This document shows, piece after piece, positions 8,159 to 15,010 of a stretch of DNA of 64,000 nucleotides. The first letter of the stretch is position 1; each line of letters starts with the position of its first letter. Source of the stretch: Fodinisporobacter ferrooxydans (lineage in GTDB: Bacteria > Bacillota > Bacilli > Tumebacillales > MYW30-H2). The notes under the pieces are model-generated. The model was not told where the DNA came from. It ran no database searches and saw only the letters and a list, made by a program, of their open reading frames with translations. The translations under genes were made by a program, and so were the position numbers. The stretch lies in NCBI RefSeq assembly GCF_022818495.1, contig NZ_CP089291.1, positions 2,033,001 to 2,097,000 on the forward strand. The letters are read 5' to 3'.

Positions 8159-9120
8159 ATCCCCGAACCCTCCCCGAACACTTTCTCTATTTTTGATCTG
8201 AACTTTTTCTCGATATACGGATAAATGCCCATGGTTAGCCTTACATAACGTTCTGTTGCAAATATCGTTTTATGTCCCAAATAGGTAGACAGGATTGGAA
8301 GGGCGACATACATATCCATGCCGGCATCCATCATCTGCTTGAAAGAACGCACGGCCATGGTATGCCTCCAGTCATGGATTCTGGGGCCTTTTCCGCCCCC
8401 AAGATAAGGGATTCCAGCCTGTTGAAGGAATAATCGGTGTACCTCATAAATGCCATCCCCATTCATTCTGCCTCCGTTAGAAGTGGTGAAAACATAGTCC
8501 CCATCATTTAGCAGATAAAAGCATTTTTCCGCAAACTGCTTCACGAGCGTATGAAGATCGTTCCCTAACACGATATAGCGCTCGCAGTCATTTTTGGTTT
8601 CAAAAAGCTTGACAATCCCATTCTCCAAATCTACATCCTGTTTTCGTATTCCTAGGGTCTCATTAATTCTCGTCCCACAGCAATAGAGTAGGCGGAATAG
8701 AACCGGGTATTGGATTGCGTCCTTTCGATTTCGGACGGATTCGTAGGCGTCCACTGCGTGGAAGTATCTTCTTATTTCATCCTCTGTATAAATGTAGGGT
8801 TGAAATTCTGTCGGTTTAAACTTAATATCCCTGGTAACAAATACATCGTAGCCTTTTCGACTGAGGAACATGAGAAACTGCTTAATTGCATTTACCCGGG
8901 AATAATGCGTGGTTGTGGCTTCGGTATCCTTTTTCCGCACCCATTTTACAGCATCCTCAGTAGTGAACACAGGTTCTTTGATCCCCTGCTGGATACAGAA
9001 ATAATCAAAGTGCCGCAGATTAACACAGAAACTGTTAGCCTTGTAGCCTGAAGACATTTTATAGTTCAGGTAAGAATTTATTTCATCCGCAAAAACAGAG
9101 TGGAATACGGGTCTGCTCAT
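8155..9120 (-). CDS. Tyrosine recombinase, middle of the RIT trio (RitB-like, 321 aa)
   Basis: A phage-integrase family protein. The N-terminal helical domain (about 5-105) precedes a catalytic domain with R in CCGTRINETLG, the box HDWRHTMA, TYLGHKTIFATERYVRL (H and catalytic Y), so active-site residues appear complete. Its GGGAGG ribosome binding site lies inside the end of the first gene, whose stop is only three bases upstream. The last four bases overlap the third gene. The tight packing shows one polycistronic message. Confidence 0.85.
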   Translation of the reverse strand: MSRPVFHSVFADEINSYLNYKMSSGYKANSFCVNLRHFDYFCIQQGIKEPVFTTEDAVKWVRKKDTEATTTHYSRVNAIKQFLMFLSRKGYDVFVTRDIKFKPTEFQPYIYTEDEIRRYFHAVDAYESVRNRKDAIQYPVLFRLLYCCGTRINETLGIRKQDVDLENGIVKLFETKNDCERYIVLGNDLHTLVKQFAEKCFYLLNDGDYVFTTSNGGRMNGDGIYEVHRLFLQQAGIPYLGGGKGPRIHDWRHTMAVRSFKQMMDAGMDMYVALPILSTYLGHKTIFATERYVRLTMGIYPYIEKKFRSKIEKVFGEGSGI

Positions 9121-9123
9121 TCG

Positions 9124-10365
9124 CTATGCCTCCCAACTAAAATACGATGAGTGCAGTTCAGGCATGGGAAGGGAGCATTGCCGCAGTTTCTTTACATCGA
9201 CGGCCAAATATATTTTGGTTGTTTCTGTGCTCTGATGCCCCATGACGGTACTGATAACGGGCATGGATACATTCTTTTTCAGCATGTTGGTCGCAAGGCT
9301 GTGGCGCAGGGAATGGGCGCCGTGCTTCTTTGCCTTCCAGTTTTTGATATTCGCCTTGCTCATATATTTCGAAACAATGGAGTGAACGGTTGGGGGTGAA
9401 AGTGGTTGTCCTTTTTTTACCGTATCAGCGGCAACAATGATTTCCTCGGCATCTGTTTTCGGACGACCATGCTTTAGATAATCTATGATTGCATTTCCGA
9501 TGGTTGAAAGAAGGGGAAATTCCACCGGTATATCGGTCTTGCTCTGATTAAAACGAATGACATTGTTATCCCAGTCAATCTGGGTGAACCGGAAACCCAC
9601 GATATCCTTTGTGCGCCAGCCGTATTCAGCAGCTAAAAGTAAAATCAGGTAATCTCTTTTCCCGATTGCAGACGAACGCTCTACGGATGCAATCATGTTG
9701 CTTATTTCTGACTCCTCGTAGGTTGTGGGGAGTTTACAATGCTTTTTATAATTATCGGCAAGGACAAAAATGGAGCAGTCTTTGTTCGTCAGTCCGTTAT
9801 CAAAGGCATACCGGAGAAAAATCCGTAAGGTTGATCCGCTGTTATGCCTTGAGGCAAGGGAATATCCCATAGATGCGAAAAAGTTTTCTACAATGTCCAC
9901 ATTCAAATCTTCCAAGAGCAAGGCGTGACCATTGAGGAATGTGTGGAATTCGTATAAATACTGTTCCTTATTTCTTATCGTTTCGTCGGATAGACGAAGG
10001 ATGTTTCTAACATATGAAAGATATAATTCCGTGGTTTTCCCAATCTCACCATGAAAAATTCGTTCAACACTCGGGGTACGGAATTCAAAATCCCCGTCTC
10101 TTTGATAAGAAATCAGCATCCGTATTGCCCTGAGTTTCATCCGATTTTTTTCGCTTATGTTGTCCGTCAGGGTATGACTCCCAAAAGCCTCATCGCAGTA
10201 TGCAAAGCCAGTAGATTCAGAAAAATCTGTATATTGATGTTCTGCCATCCATTGACTCAACTTGTCCCATTCTGTTTTGATTTTCCGGTAATACATACTG
10301 CCATACTCACGACTGATCAATTCATCCTCACACAAAGCAACCAGCTTTTTAAAATCCGTTACCAT
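9124..10365 (-). CDS. Tyrosine recombinase, first of the RIT trio (RitA-like, 413 aa)
   Basis: The frame is open from 10434, but the ATG at 10365 has a GGGAGGG site seven bases before it and is taken as start. The protein is longer than its partners because of a roughly 110-residue N-terminal extension. A core-binding domain (about 105-200) and a catalytic domain follow, with R in AAEYGWRTKDIVG, HSLRHSLA, VMGHQSTETTKIYL. The R-H-x-x-R-H-Y set is complete. It is the promoter-proximal gene; the leader lies between 10366 and the right inverted repeat. Confidence 0.85.
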   Translation of the reverse strand: MVTDFKKLVALCEDELISREYGSMYYRKIKTEWDKLSQWMAEHQYTDFSESTGFAYCDEAFGSHTLTDNISEKNRMKLRAIRMLISYQRDGDFEFRTPSVERIFHGEIGKTTELYLSYVRNILRLSDETIRNKEQYLYEFHTFLNGHALLLEDLNVDIVENFFASMGYSLASRHNSGSTLRIFLRYAFDNGLTNKDCSIFVLADNYKKHCKLPTTYEESEISNMIASVERSSAIGKRDYLILLLAAEYGWRTKDIVGFRFTQIDWDNNVIRFNQSKTDIPVEFPLLSTIGNAIIDYLKHGRPKTDAEEIIVAADTVKKGQPLSPPTVHSIVSKYMSKANIKNWKAKKHGAHSLRHSLATNMLKKNVSMPVISTVMGHQSTETTKIYLAVDVKKLRQCSLPMPELHSSYFSWEA

Positions 10366-10469
10366 AACCAAACCCTCCCAATATGTTTGGTTATTTCGTA
10401 ACACGGATGATTGATTATGTAAAGAAATATACAATCCAATACACGAATCTTCTTGGAAGGAAGCCTATT

Positions 10470-10503
10470 TCTTTACATAACGAAAGTCTTAACGTAACCT
10501 TTG
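10470..10503 (-). repeat. RIT element right inverted repeat (34 bp)
   Basis: Exact reverse complement of 7047-7080 over 34 bp. It is overlapped at its outer edge by the palindrome at 10499-10528. Confidence 0.85.
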
Positions 10504-10528
10504 TTACGTAAATCTTTACGTAACAAAG
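10499..10528. repeat. 30-bp palindrome between RIT right repeat and transposase
   Basis: CTTTG, then TTACGTAAATCTTTACGTAA, then CAAAG: two 14-bp arms around a two-base centre. The left end of the RIT element has no counterpart, so the two ends are asymmetric. Confidence 0.75.
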
Positions 10529-11025
10529 GGAAAATAGAACGCCTGTTCGGAACGATTAAGACGCGTTTCTATTCGCTGTTAAAAGCAAAACCGGCTTCTT
10601 CATTGGAAGAACTGAATGAACGGTTTTGGAAGTGGTTGGAGGAAGACTACCATCGCAAGCCACATTCTTCTCTCAATGGAAAAATGCCGCTCGAAGTGTA
10701 CTTGTCCCAGATTGATCAAGTACGGATGGTCGACGACCCTGCCAAATTAGATCCTATCTTTCTTAAACGGGAGAATCGAACTGTCAAACATGACGGAACG
10801 TTTTCGCTCAATAACCAGCTGTATGAAGTTCCCGAGCGATTTATAGGTCAAAAGATCGAGATTCGTTACGATGAACAAGGCGTGCATATCTATGAGGACG
10901 GGAAACCAGTCGCTCGCGCTTCTGAAGTGAATTTTCATGATAATGCTCATGTAAAACGAAAACGACCCGCCATCTCCTTCGCTGATATGCAAGGGATGGA
11001 CAGGAAAGGAGAAGATAGGGAATGA
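10528..11025 (+). pseudogene. DDE transposase, C-terminal part
   Basis: Continues the frame of 6283-7050 as G K I E R L F G T I K T, where E (residue 260 of the rejoined protein) is the third catalytic acid. The remaining residues form the usual C-terminal beta-barrel region of IS481/Mu-type transposases (DGTFSLNNQLYEVPERFIG). An open frame upstream to 10501 is made only of RIT-end sequence and has no ribosome binding site, so it is not a genuine start. The stop overlaps the ATPase start by four bases. Confidence 0.85.
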
Positions 11026-11831
11026 TCATGGCATTCTATTCCCTTTCCAAAATCCCTTTTGCCAAGGAAACCAAAGGTATGTCGCCCTATACTTCCCGTT
11101 CCTTTCAAGAAGCAATGGGATGTTTAACCTACATGAAGCAGGTTCGCGGCATGGCACTTGTTGTCGGCGACCCGGGAGCCGGTAAAACCTACGCCTTGGG
11201 TGCATTTGCCGAAGGCTTGGGCCAATCGCTCTACAAGGTCATCTATTTCCCGTTGTCTACAGGAACAGTAACTGACTTTTACCGTGGATTGGCCTTCGGC
11301 CTAGGAGAACAGCCACAAAGTCGGAAAGTGGATCTGTTTCGCCAAATCCAACAGGCGATTAGCCGTTTGTTCTACGAACAAAAGATTACGCCGGTTTTCA
11401 TCCTTGACGAGATGCAAATGGCCAAAGATGTCTTTTTACAAGATTTGAGCCTGCTCTTTAATTTTCACATGGATACCCAGAATCCTTTTGTCCTTCTTAT
11501 ATGCGGCTGGCCTTACTTACGGGACCGTCTGTCGTTAAACCCACATAGATCCTTATCCCAGCGGCTTTTGGTTCGACATCAGGTCGAGCCGCTGGATAAG
11601 GAAGAGGTCAAGGGATATATGGAGCATCACCTTGCCTATGCCGGGGCGAAATATCCGATTTTCACGGAAGACGCAATAGAAGCTGTTAGTGCCTGTTCCA
11701 ATGGATATCCACGCCTGATTAATTTATTGGCTATGCACGCCCTATTATATGGCAGCCAAAACAAAAAAGAACAGATCGATGCCGAAGTCATCCGGATCAT
11801 CGCCCCGGAGTGCGGTCTGGCATTGAGATAG
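11022..11831 (+). CDS. Transposon AAA+ ATPase, ExeA/TniB/IstB-like (269 aa)
   Basis: ATPase that, in this type of transposon, normally recruits or activates the DDE transposase at target DNA. Walker A is GDPGAGKTYAL (about residues 46-56) and Walker B is VFILDEMQMA (about 126-135). Sensor-like RLLVRHQVEPL follows near 185, then a helical lid domain. The start ATG overlaps the transposase stop (ATGA), as expected for coupled translation; an in-frame ATG two codons later is possible. The gene looks intact although its transposase partner is split, so it could still work with a related transposase in trans. Confidence 0.85.
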   Translation: MIMAFYSLSKIPFAKETKGMSPYTSRSFQEAMGCLTYMKQVRGMALVVGDPGAGKTYALGAFAEGLGQSLYKVIYFPLSTGTVTDFYRGLAFGLGEQPQSRKVDLFRQIQQAISRLFYEQKITPVFILDEMQMAKDVFLQDLSLLFNFHMDTQNPFVLLICGWPYLRDRLSLNPHRSLSQRLLVRHQVEPLDKEEVKGYMEHHLAYAGAKYPIFTEDAIEAVSACSNGYPRLINLLAMHALLYGSQNKKEQIDAEVIRIIAPECGLALR

Positions 11832-11901
11832 CTTGGATGGCTTAGAACGAGTCAAAGGGGACAACCCTGATCCCCAAATATTCTCAGGAAAGGAAAGAAT
11901 C

Positions 11902-12138
11902 ATGATGACCCGAACCCAAAAACCAGGAATCCTCGTCTATTGTCCTGCCAAGGAACGCTGGCAAATCCAAAAGATAGACCATTCTTACGACCTTCACTGC
12001 GGCGATTGTTTCGAGATTAAGGTAGGCTATGAGTATATCCCTTGTAGAATAGAACTTGGCTGTGAATGGCTGTTATACCTTCGGGAAACTCGATTTTATT
12101 TACATCCAAAACAGAAATACGAAGTGAAAGTCGATTAA
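11902..12138 (+). CDS. DUF5348-like small transposon protein (78 aa)
   Basis: The frame is open from 11833, but the AGGAAAGG site seven bases before ATG ATG ACC sets the start at 11902. The product is small and beta-rich (ILVYCPAKERWQI, CFEIKVGYEYIPCRIELG, WLLYLRETRFYL). Size and position resemble DUF5348 proteins that accompany ExeA-type ATPases in Firmicutes elements; the assignment is from memory. Function unknown, possibly an accessory nucleic-acid-binding factor. Confidence 0.6.
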   Translation: MMTRTQKPGILVYCPAKERWQIQKIDHSYDLHCGDCFEIKVGYEYIPCRIELGCEWLLYLRETRFYLHPKQKYEVKVD

Positions 12139-12166
12139 CAAAGAGTGACAAGTGATTACTTCTTAG

Positions 12167-12213
12167 ACCCAGTAGAAAGGCAATAGCTAAATGCTATTGC
12201 CTTTCTACTGGGT
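12167..12213 (+). terminator. Strong 21-bp hairpin ending the transposon operon
   Basis: ACCCAGTAGAAAGGCAATAG and one more C pair perfectly with the downstream arm around a TAAAT loop. No run of T follows, so it may act as a transcription block or mRNA stabiliser instead of a classic terminator. The rest of 12139-12478 shows no gene I can support. Confidence 0.6.
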
Positions 12214-12478
12214 GCAACAAGCGATAGCGCGTTAGGAAAAAAGCAAACTTGATCACGTATTAGACGAGTATATAGGGAATGAACGATTTGAACAAGAGCG
12301 GAATTGGGATAAAGTGTAGTTGAAGTAGGATGGATTGGATAATAGTGGAATGAAATACTCGCCAGAAGACCGCGAAAGCGTGCAAATTTTTTAATCATTG
12401 GCTAATTTATTCTGAAAAAGGGGCCTAAAATCTTTCGATATGGGACCTAAATAATTTGCAAATCCTAAGCCGATTTAT

Positions 12479-12492
12479 TGTGCAAATTCACA
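12479..12492. repeat. Right terminal repeat of the transposon
   Basis: TGTGCAAATTCACA, the reverse complement of TGTGAATTTGCACA. It is followed at once by the target duplication ACGTAT. Confidence 0.8.
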
Positions 12493-12516
12493 ACGTATGA
12501 TCGTTACCTCCTCCAT
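12493..12516 (-). pseudogene. Detached first eight codons of the stalk-protein gene
   Basis: On the minus strand 12516-12499 reads ATG GAG GAG GTA ACG ATC, then the target duplication ATACGT. An AAGGA ribosome binding site lies eight bases before the ATG. Joining this to 5440 downward restores the signal peptide of the stalk protein in frame. The gene's promoter region therefore still lies at 12517-12830, 7 kb from its coding body. Confidence 0.75.
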
Positions 12517-12604
12517 TTCATAATTCCTTATTATATTTTCTAGCGTTTATTCCATTATATGGTAAAATGTGAGGTTTTTAAATTGGAAATTAAAATAGAA
12601 AAAA

Positions 12605-12626
12605 CCACCTTATCTTCCGAATACCC
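12605..12626 (-). repeat. 22-bp inverted repeat, copy B
   Basis: Exact reverse complement of 3833-3854. It lies about 90 bp upstream of the detached start of the stalk-protein gene. In this place it is not the end of a gene, so it is probably the relic of a second copy of the tiny membrane-protein gene. Confidence 0.75.
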
Positions 12627-12668
12627 CTTTTCAATTTATGAAACCAATGGCAAGATAAAATTTTTAAT

Positions 12669-12708
12669 ATGTTATATTGCGTAACGATACGTTATATGTT
12701 ATATTGTG
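12669..12708. promoter_or_regulatory. Island operator copy 3, with partial repeat
   Basis: ATGTTATATTGCGTAACGAT is followed by ACGTTATATG and a second partial unit TTATATTGTG. It lies between the divergent stalk-protein and DPBB-protein genes and could control both. Confidence 0.55.
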
Positions 12709-12734
12709 TTTAGGTTAAAAGAAGCGAATTAGAC

Positions 12735-12779
12735 AGGGTAGGTGAGGGATACACCTCCTTAGATTCTATATCCCTATTC
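12735..12779 (+). promoter_or_regulatory. Leader hairpin shared with the 14.7-kb copy
   Basis: AGGGATA pairs with TATCCCT around CACCTCCTTAGATTC-like sequence; a competing AGGTG/CACCT pairing is also possible. A similar stem with the loop ACACCGCCTT occurs at 14692-14720, in the same order relative to the operator and the start codon. The loop CACCTCCTT is complementary to a Shine-Dalgarno sequence, so translational control is conceivable. Confidence 0.35.
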
Positions 12780-12797
12780 GTTTCACTATAACCTTAT

Positions 12798-12832
12798 ATA
12801 TTACGTAATATAACGTAATACTACGTAATGAT
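12798..12832. promoter_or_regulatory. Island operator copy 4, three ACGTAA units
   Basis: ATTACGTAATATAACGTAAT is followed by ACTACGTAATG, giving three ACGTAA units about 11-13 bp apart, that is, on one face of the helix. It ends about 22 bp before the proposed start of the DPBB protein. Confidence 0.5.
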
Positions 12833-12854
12833 AAAATGGAAGGGGATGTCCTCC

Positions 12855-13688
12855 TTGAGTTTAGGTGGATCAATTCGTCAATCTGGTAATAACGCTCGAG
12901 CAATTGACAATGGCAATGGAACAGGGCTCGTCCAAGTATACAATCCAAACTCAGGCCAATGGCAAAATGCTATGACATTGACATCAGCCAGTGGATATAC
13001 TGGCTACCAACGAGCTCAAATTGTGGCGCAGCGGTTAAATAACATTTTTTTAAATGCTTCTAATGATTTGGAATTTATAACCCCCGGTTGGGTGGGTGGC
13101 GGTTACGGTATTATTTGGGCTAATGTTACTTGGGGACAGGGTTCTACAACGGTTAACGGTACCACTTATCCGGAGAACCTATATAGCACGACTGTTACAA
13201 ATATTGTTCAAATCACATCTTCGGATGCAAGTTACCATTCTTCAGCACCATACGCACTTGCGTTGGAATGGGCAAACAACATTCGTGGTCCGGTCAATGG
13301 CATTAATGTTGCAGGAAACCCCATTTATCAACTCAATACTGCTTCTAACTCGACGGACACGAGCGATTTTGGATCGTGGACAATTTCCTACTATGGGGCA
13401 GGCGAGGCGCAACCTAGTTTGTATGTGGCAAACGGTGAATTTTTCCATCCGTGTGATTTGATTGTTGCAAAATCACCGGAGTCTAGTTTCTCCTTAAACA
13501 CCTGGATTAACCTAACGAACACAGCAGGTGGAAGTATTGTCGCTCGTATTGTTGATCAAACGGCTCCCAATTTATCTTCTTCTTCTTGTGCAACAATCAA
13601 AAAAGGTAGAGTTGATTTGTCCAAAGGTGGAACCTATCCAGCACTAGGAGTTCAAAGTCTACAGTGTGCAAATGTAAGTTCTCCGTAA
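12855..13688 (+). CDS. Protein with RlpA-like double-psi beta-barrel domain (277 aa)
   Basis: The frame opens at 12828, but an AAGGGG site nine bases before the TTG at 12855 favours that start. Residues 1-150 are glycine-, serine- and asparagine-rich with the segment YTGYQRAQIVAQRLNNIF and are not recognised. Residues about 175-270 look like an RlpA/expansin-type double-psi beta-barrel: WTISYYG, VANGEFFHPCDLIVAKSP, LNTWINLTN, GGSIVARIVDQTAP, KKGRVDLSKG, ALGV. In the family the DPBB binds or cleaves cell-wall glycan. No signal peptide is seen, unusual for a wall-acting domain. Its first residues (LSLGGSIRQSGNNAR) resemble the broken reading frame at 14789. A strong hairpin follows the stop. 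Confidence 0.6.
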   Translation: MSLGGSIRQSGNNARAIDNGNGTGLVQVYNPNSGQWQNAMTLTSASGYTGYQRAQIVAQRLNNIFLNASNDLEFITPGWVGGGYGIIWANVTWGQGSTTVNGTTYPENLYSTTVTNIVQITSSDASYHSSAPYALALEWANNIRGPVNGINVAGNPIYQLNTASNSTDTSDFGSWTISYYGAGEAQPSLYVANGEFFHPCDLIVAKSPESSFSLNTWINLTNTAGGSIVARIVDQTAPNLSSSSCATIKKGRVDLSKGGTYPALGVQSLQCANVSSP

Positions 13689-13692
13689 GTTA

Positions 13693-13735
13693 AGTCTGAA
13701 TGGGAGTGGAGCAATTATCCACTCCCATTCAGACT
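13693..13735. terminator. 17-bp perfect hairpin after the DPBB gene
   Basis: AGTCTGAATGGGAGTGG pairs completely with CCACTCCCATTCAGACT around AGCAATTAT. No T run follows directly. The next 170 bp (to 13901) hold nothing I can identify. Confidence 0.65.
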
Positions 13736-13901
13736 GTCTGGAAAGTCTCGATGATTTTTTAATTCAATGAATGTAAAAAAACTAATCGGTCATTAACGGG
13801 TAATGAAAACAGGGGGTATACCGAATAATGTAGCCTATAAAACATTAATTGCATGTCCGATGAAATTTTAGAGTGAAGAATATAAAATCGTAAAGGCTTG
13901 A

Positions 13902-14540
13902 TTACTTCAATGGCTGCATTGACTCTGCAATCTTTGTAAGCATTTCTTGACTAAAGAGATACGTTGAACCACCTACTTCAATGTAGGTTTTGTTCATCCA
14001 AAATGTTAAATACCAACCACCATAATCAGGGGTAATTAAAAATGTAGCGGATATTCCGTTTTTCAATTTCACATTACCTGCATCGATGACGTTCATAAGC
14101 TTCAGTTTTTTGGTTGATTCTCGAATGATCATAGAGCCATAAATGAAAGAAACAAAGTTTTTGCCTGCTCTTGCGAAAAAATTTTCATTATTATTCATGA
14201 TTGTCGGTACAAATGGTTGAGTGACTCCCACTTTTTGGGCTTCCTGAAGAAACTGGTTTTTTTGTTCATTTGTATAGGTAATAGCTTGAAATTGTATAAA
14301 TACGTGATTTGGTTGTATTTGAGACGATTTATTTGTCGATGGCAATGTTTGTGAATTTGACGATTGCGATGGATTTGTATGAGTTGTTAAATTTGAATTA
14401 GAAGTTGTTTTTGGAATAGCAGTGTTGGTACTGGAGACCTGTACTCCCTTTTGTGGTTCATTTGTCTTCGTCATAGTTTCACCACACCCGCTAAGAAGAA
14501 GAACGGAAACAAGCCAGATCGGTAAAATCCACGGTTTCAA
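13902..14540 (-). CDS. Lipoprotein with Ser/Thr/Asn-rich linker (212 aa)
   Basis: The frame opens at GTG 14555, but that codon lies within the GGGAGGG ribosome binding site, so the TTG at 14540 seven bases downstream is taken as start. The signal sequence (PWILPIWLVSVLLLSGCGE) ends in a clear lipobox LLSGC, so it should be lipid-anchored outside the membrane. Residues about 25-75 are a low-complexity linker (NSNLTTHTNPSQSSNSQ). The C-terminal globular domain (about 80-212) contains FVSFIYGSMIIRES and WYLTFWMNKTYIEVGG, not recognised. An island operator copy lies about 75 bp upstream. Confidence 0.7.
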   Translation of the reverse strand: MKPWILPIWLVSVLLLSGCGETMTKTNEPQKGVQVSSTNTAIPKTTSNSNLTTHTNPSQSSNSQTLPSTNKSSQIQPNHVFIQFQAITYTNEQKNQFLQEAQKVGVTQPFVPTIMNNNENFFARAGKNFVSFIYGSMIIRESTKKLKLMNVIDAGNVKLKNGISATFLITPDYGGWYLTFWMNKTYIEVGGSTYLFSQEMLTKIAESMQPLK

Positions 14541-14614
14541 ACAAATCCCTCCCACTTAATGCTTCTTGATAGCTTGACTCGATTCCAGATTATAGAATAT
14601 ATTTCATATAGTCA

Positions 14615-14640
14615 ATGTTATATTTCATGACGTAACAAAT
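14615..14640. promoter_or_regulatory. Island operator copy 5
   Basis: ATGTTATATTTCATGACGTA followed by ACAAAT shares the ATGTTATATT start and an ACGTAAC block with copies at 2451 and 12669. It lies 75 bp upstream of the minus-strand lipoprotein gene. Confidence 0.5.
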
Positions 14641-14691
14641 GATTATAGATTGAGTGTGAGGGTAAGGAAATCGAAACGATGTAAGTAACAA

Positions 14692-14720
14692 TGAGAGATA
14701 CACCGCCTTGTATCTACCCT
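14692..14720 (+). promoter_or_regulatory. Leader hairpin, second copy
   Basis: AGATAC pairs with GTATCT around ACCGCCTT. It matches the hairpin at 12735-12779 in loop sequence and in position before an operator and start codon. Confidence 0.35.
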
Positions 14721-14737
14721 ACTTTCCACAATCTTTA

Positions 14738-14770
14738 TTAATACGTAACGAAACATAATATAACATTTTA
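14738..14770. promoter_or_regulatory. Island operator copy 6 (reverse orientation)
   Basis: On the minus strand it reads ATGTTATATTATGTTTCGTT followed by ACGTATTA, which aligns with copy 1 at 2451 over about 26 positions with few differences. It lies 19 bp before the broken frame at 14789. Confidence 0.55.
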
Positions 14771-14788
14771 TGAAATGGAGTGTTTGTA

Positions 14789-14887
14789 ATGGGATTGTCA
14801 ATTCGTGTTTCTCGAAATACACCCACTGAAGGATAGTATTCAGGAAGTGTGATTGCTGGACCTATGATAAACCATGTTCCGTTTTAG
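14789..14887 (+). pseudogene. Remnant of a gene related to the DPBB-protein gene
   Basis: ATG GGA TTG TCA ATT CGT at 14789, behind a GGAG site, gives MGLSIRVSRNTPTEG and a TAG. The same frame continues as YSGSVIAGPMINHVPF before a second stop. The start resembles the N terminus of the protein at 12855 (SLGGSIRQSGNNAR). The upstream order hairpin-operator-start is also the same, so this looks like a decayed paralogue. A genuine 15-aa peptide cannot be excluded. The rest of the gap to 15010 shows no gene. Confidence 0.35.
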
Positions 14888-15010
14888 ATTCCGATACCCA
14901 AAGTGAAAACCATTAAATGGGGAAACACCAAACAGTACGAAGGAGATTAATCTTTTTCATTGAACATATGTCAGTAGCATTTCCTAAATGGATTTTTACA
15001 TATACTATAC

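Larger units (their letters stand above)
7047..10528 (-). mobile_element. RIT (recombinase in trio) element inserted in the transposase gene
   Basis: Three adjacent, overlapping or abutting tyrosine recombinase genes on the minus strand lie between 34-bp perfect inverted repeats. This is the defining layout of RIT elements. CAAAGG occurs at both junctions (7047-7052 and 10524-10529). Deleting one copy and all between restores an unbroken transposase frame (AGC AAA GGG AAA ATA), so the borders are exact to within that repeat. No cargo gene is present. Orientation is opposite to the host transposon. Confidence 0.85.
5447..12492. mobile_element. 7.0-kb DDE transposon (DUF6431 / transposase / ExeA-type ATPase / DUF5348)
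   Basis: Both ends read TGT inward and share the 14-bp terminal repeat TGTGAATTTGCACA (left copy split by a palindrome). Both are flanked by ACGTAT. The cargo order is a zinc-ribbon DUF6431 protein, a DDE transposase, an AAA ATPase of the ExeA/TniB type and a DUF5348 protein, all on the plus strand. A transposase-ATPase pair with TGT/ACA ends and a 6-bp duplication is typical of the Mu/Tn7/Tn5053/IS21 group. Of the length, about 3.5 kb is a nested RIT element that splits the transposase, so this copy cannot supply its own transposase. The element lies inside codons 7-8 of the stalk-protein gene. Confidence 0.85.

Noticed and set aside
10501-10527. Separate start for the C-terminal transposase fragment
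   Set aside because: The first codons are RIT-end palindrome sequence with no ribosome binding site; the fragment is the tail of a split gene.
7047-10528. Tn554-type transposon instead of RIT
   Set aside because: Tn554 has two tyrosine recombinases plus a short non-recombinase TnpC; here all three proteins carry a full recombinase active site.
12156-12398. Minus-strand open frame of 80 codons in the transposon right arm
   Set aside because: It runs through the 21-bp hairpin, has no ribosome binding site and no recognisable domain.
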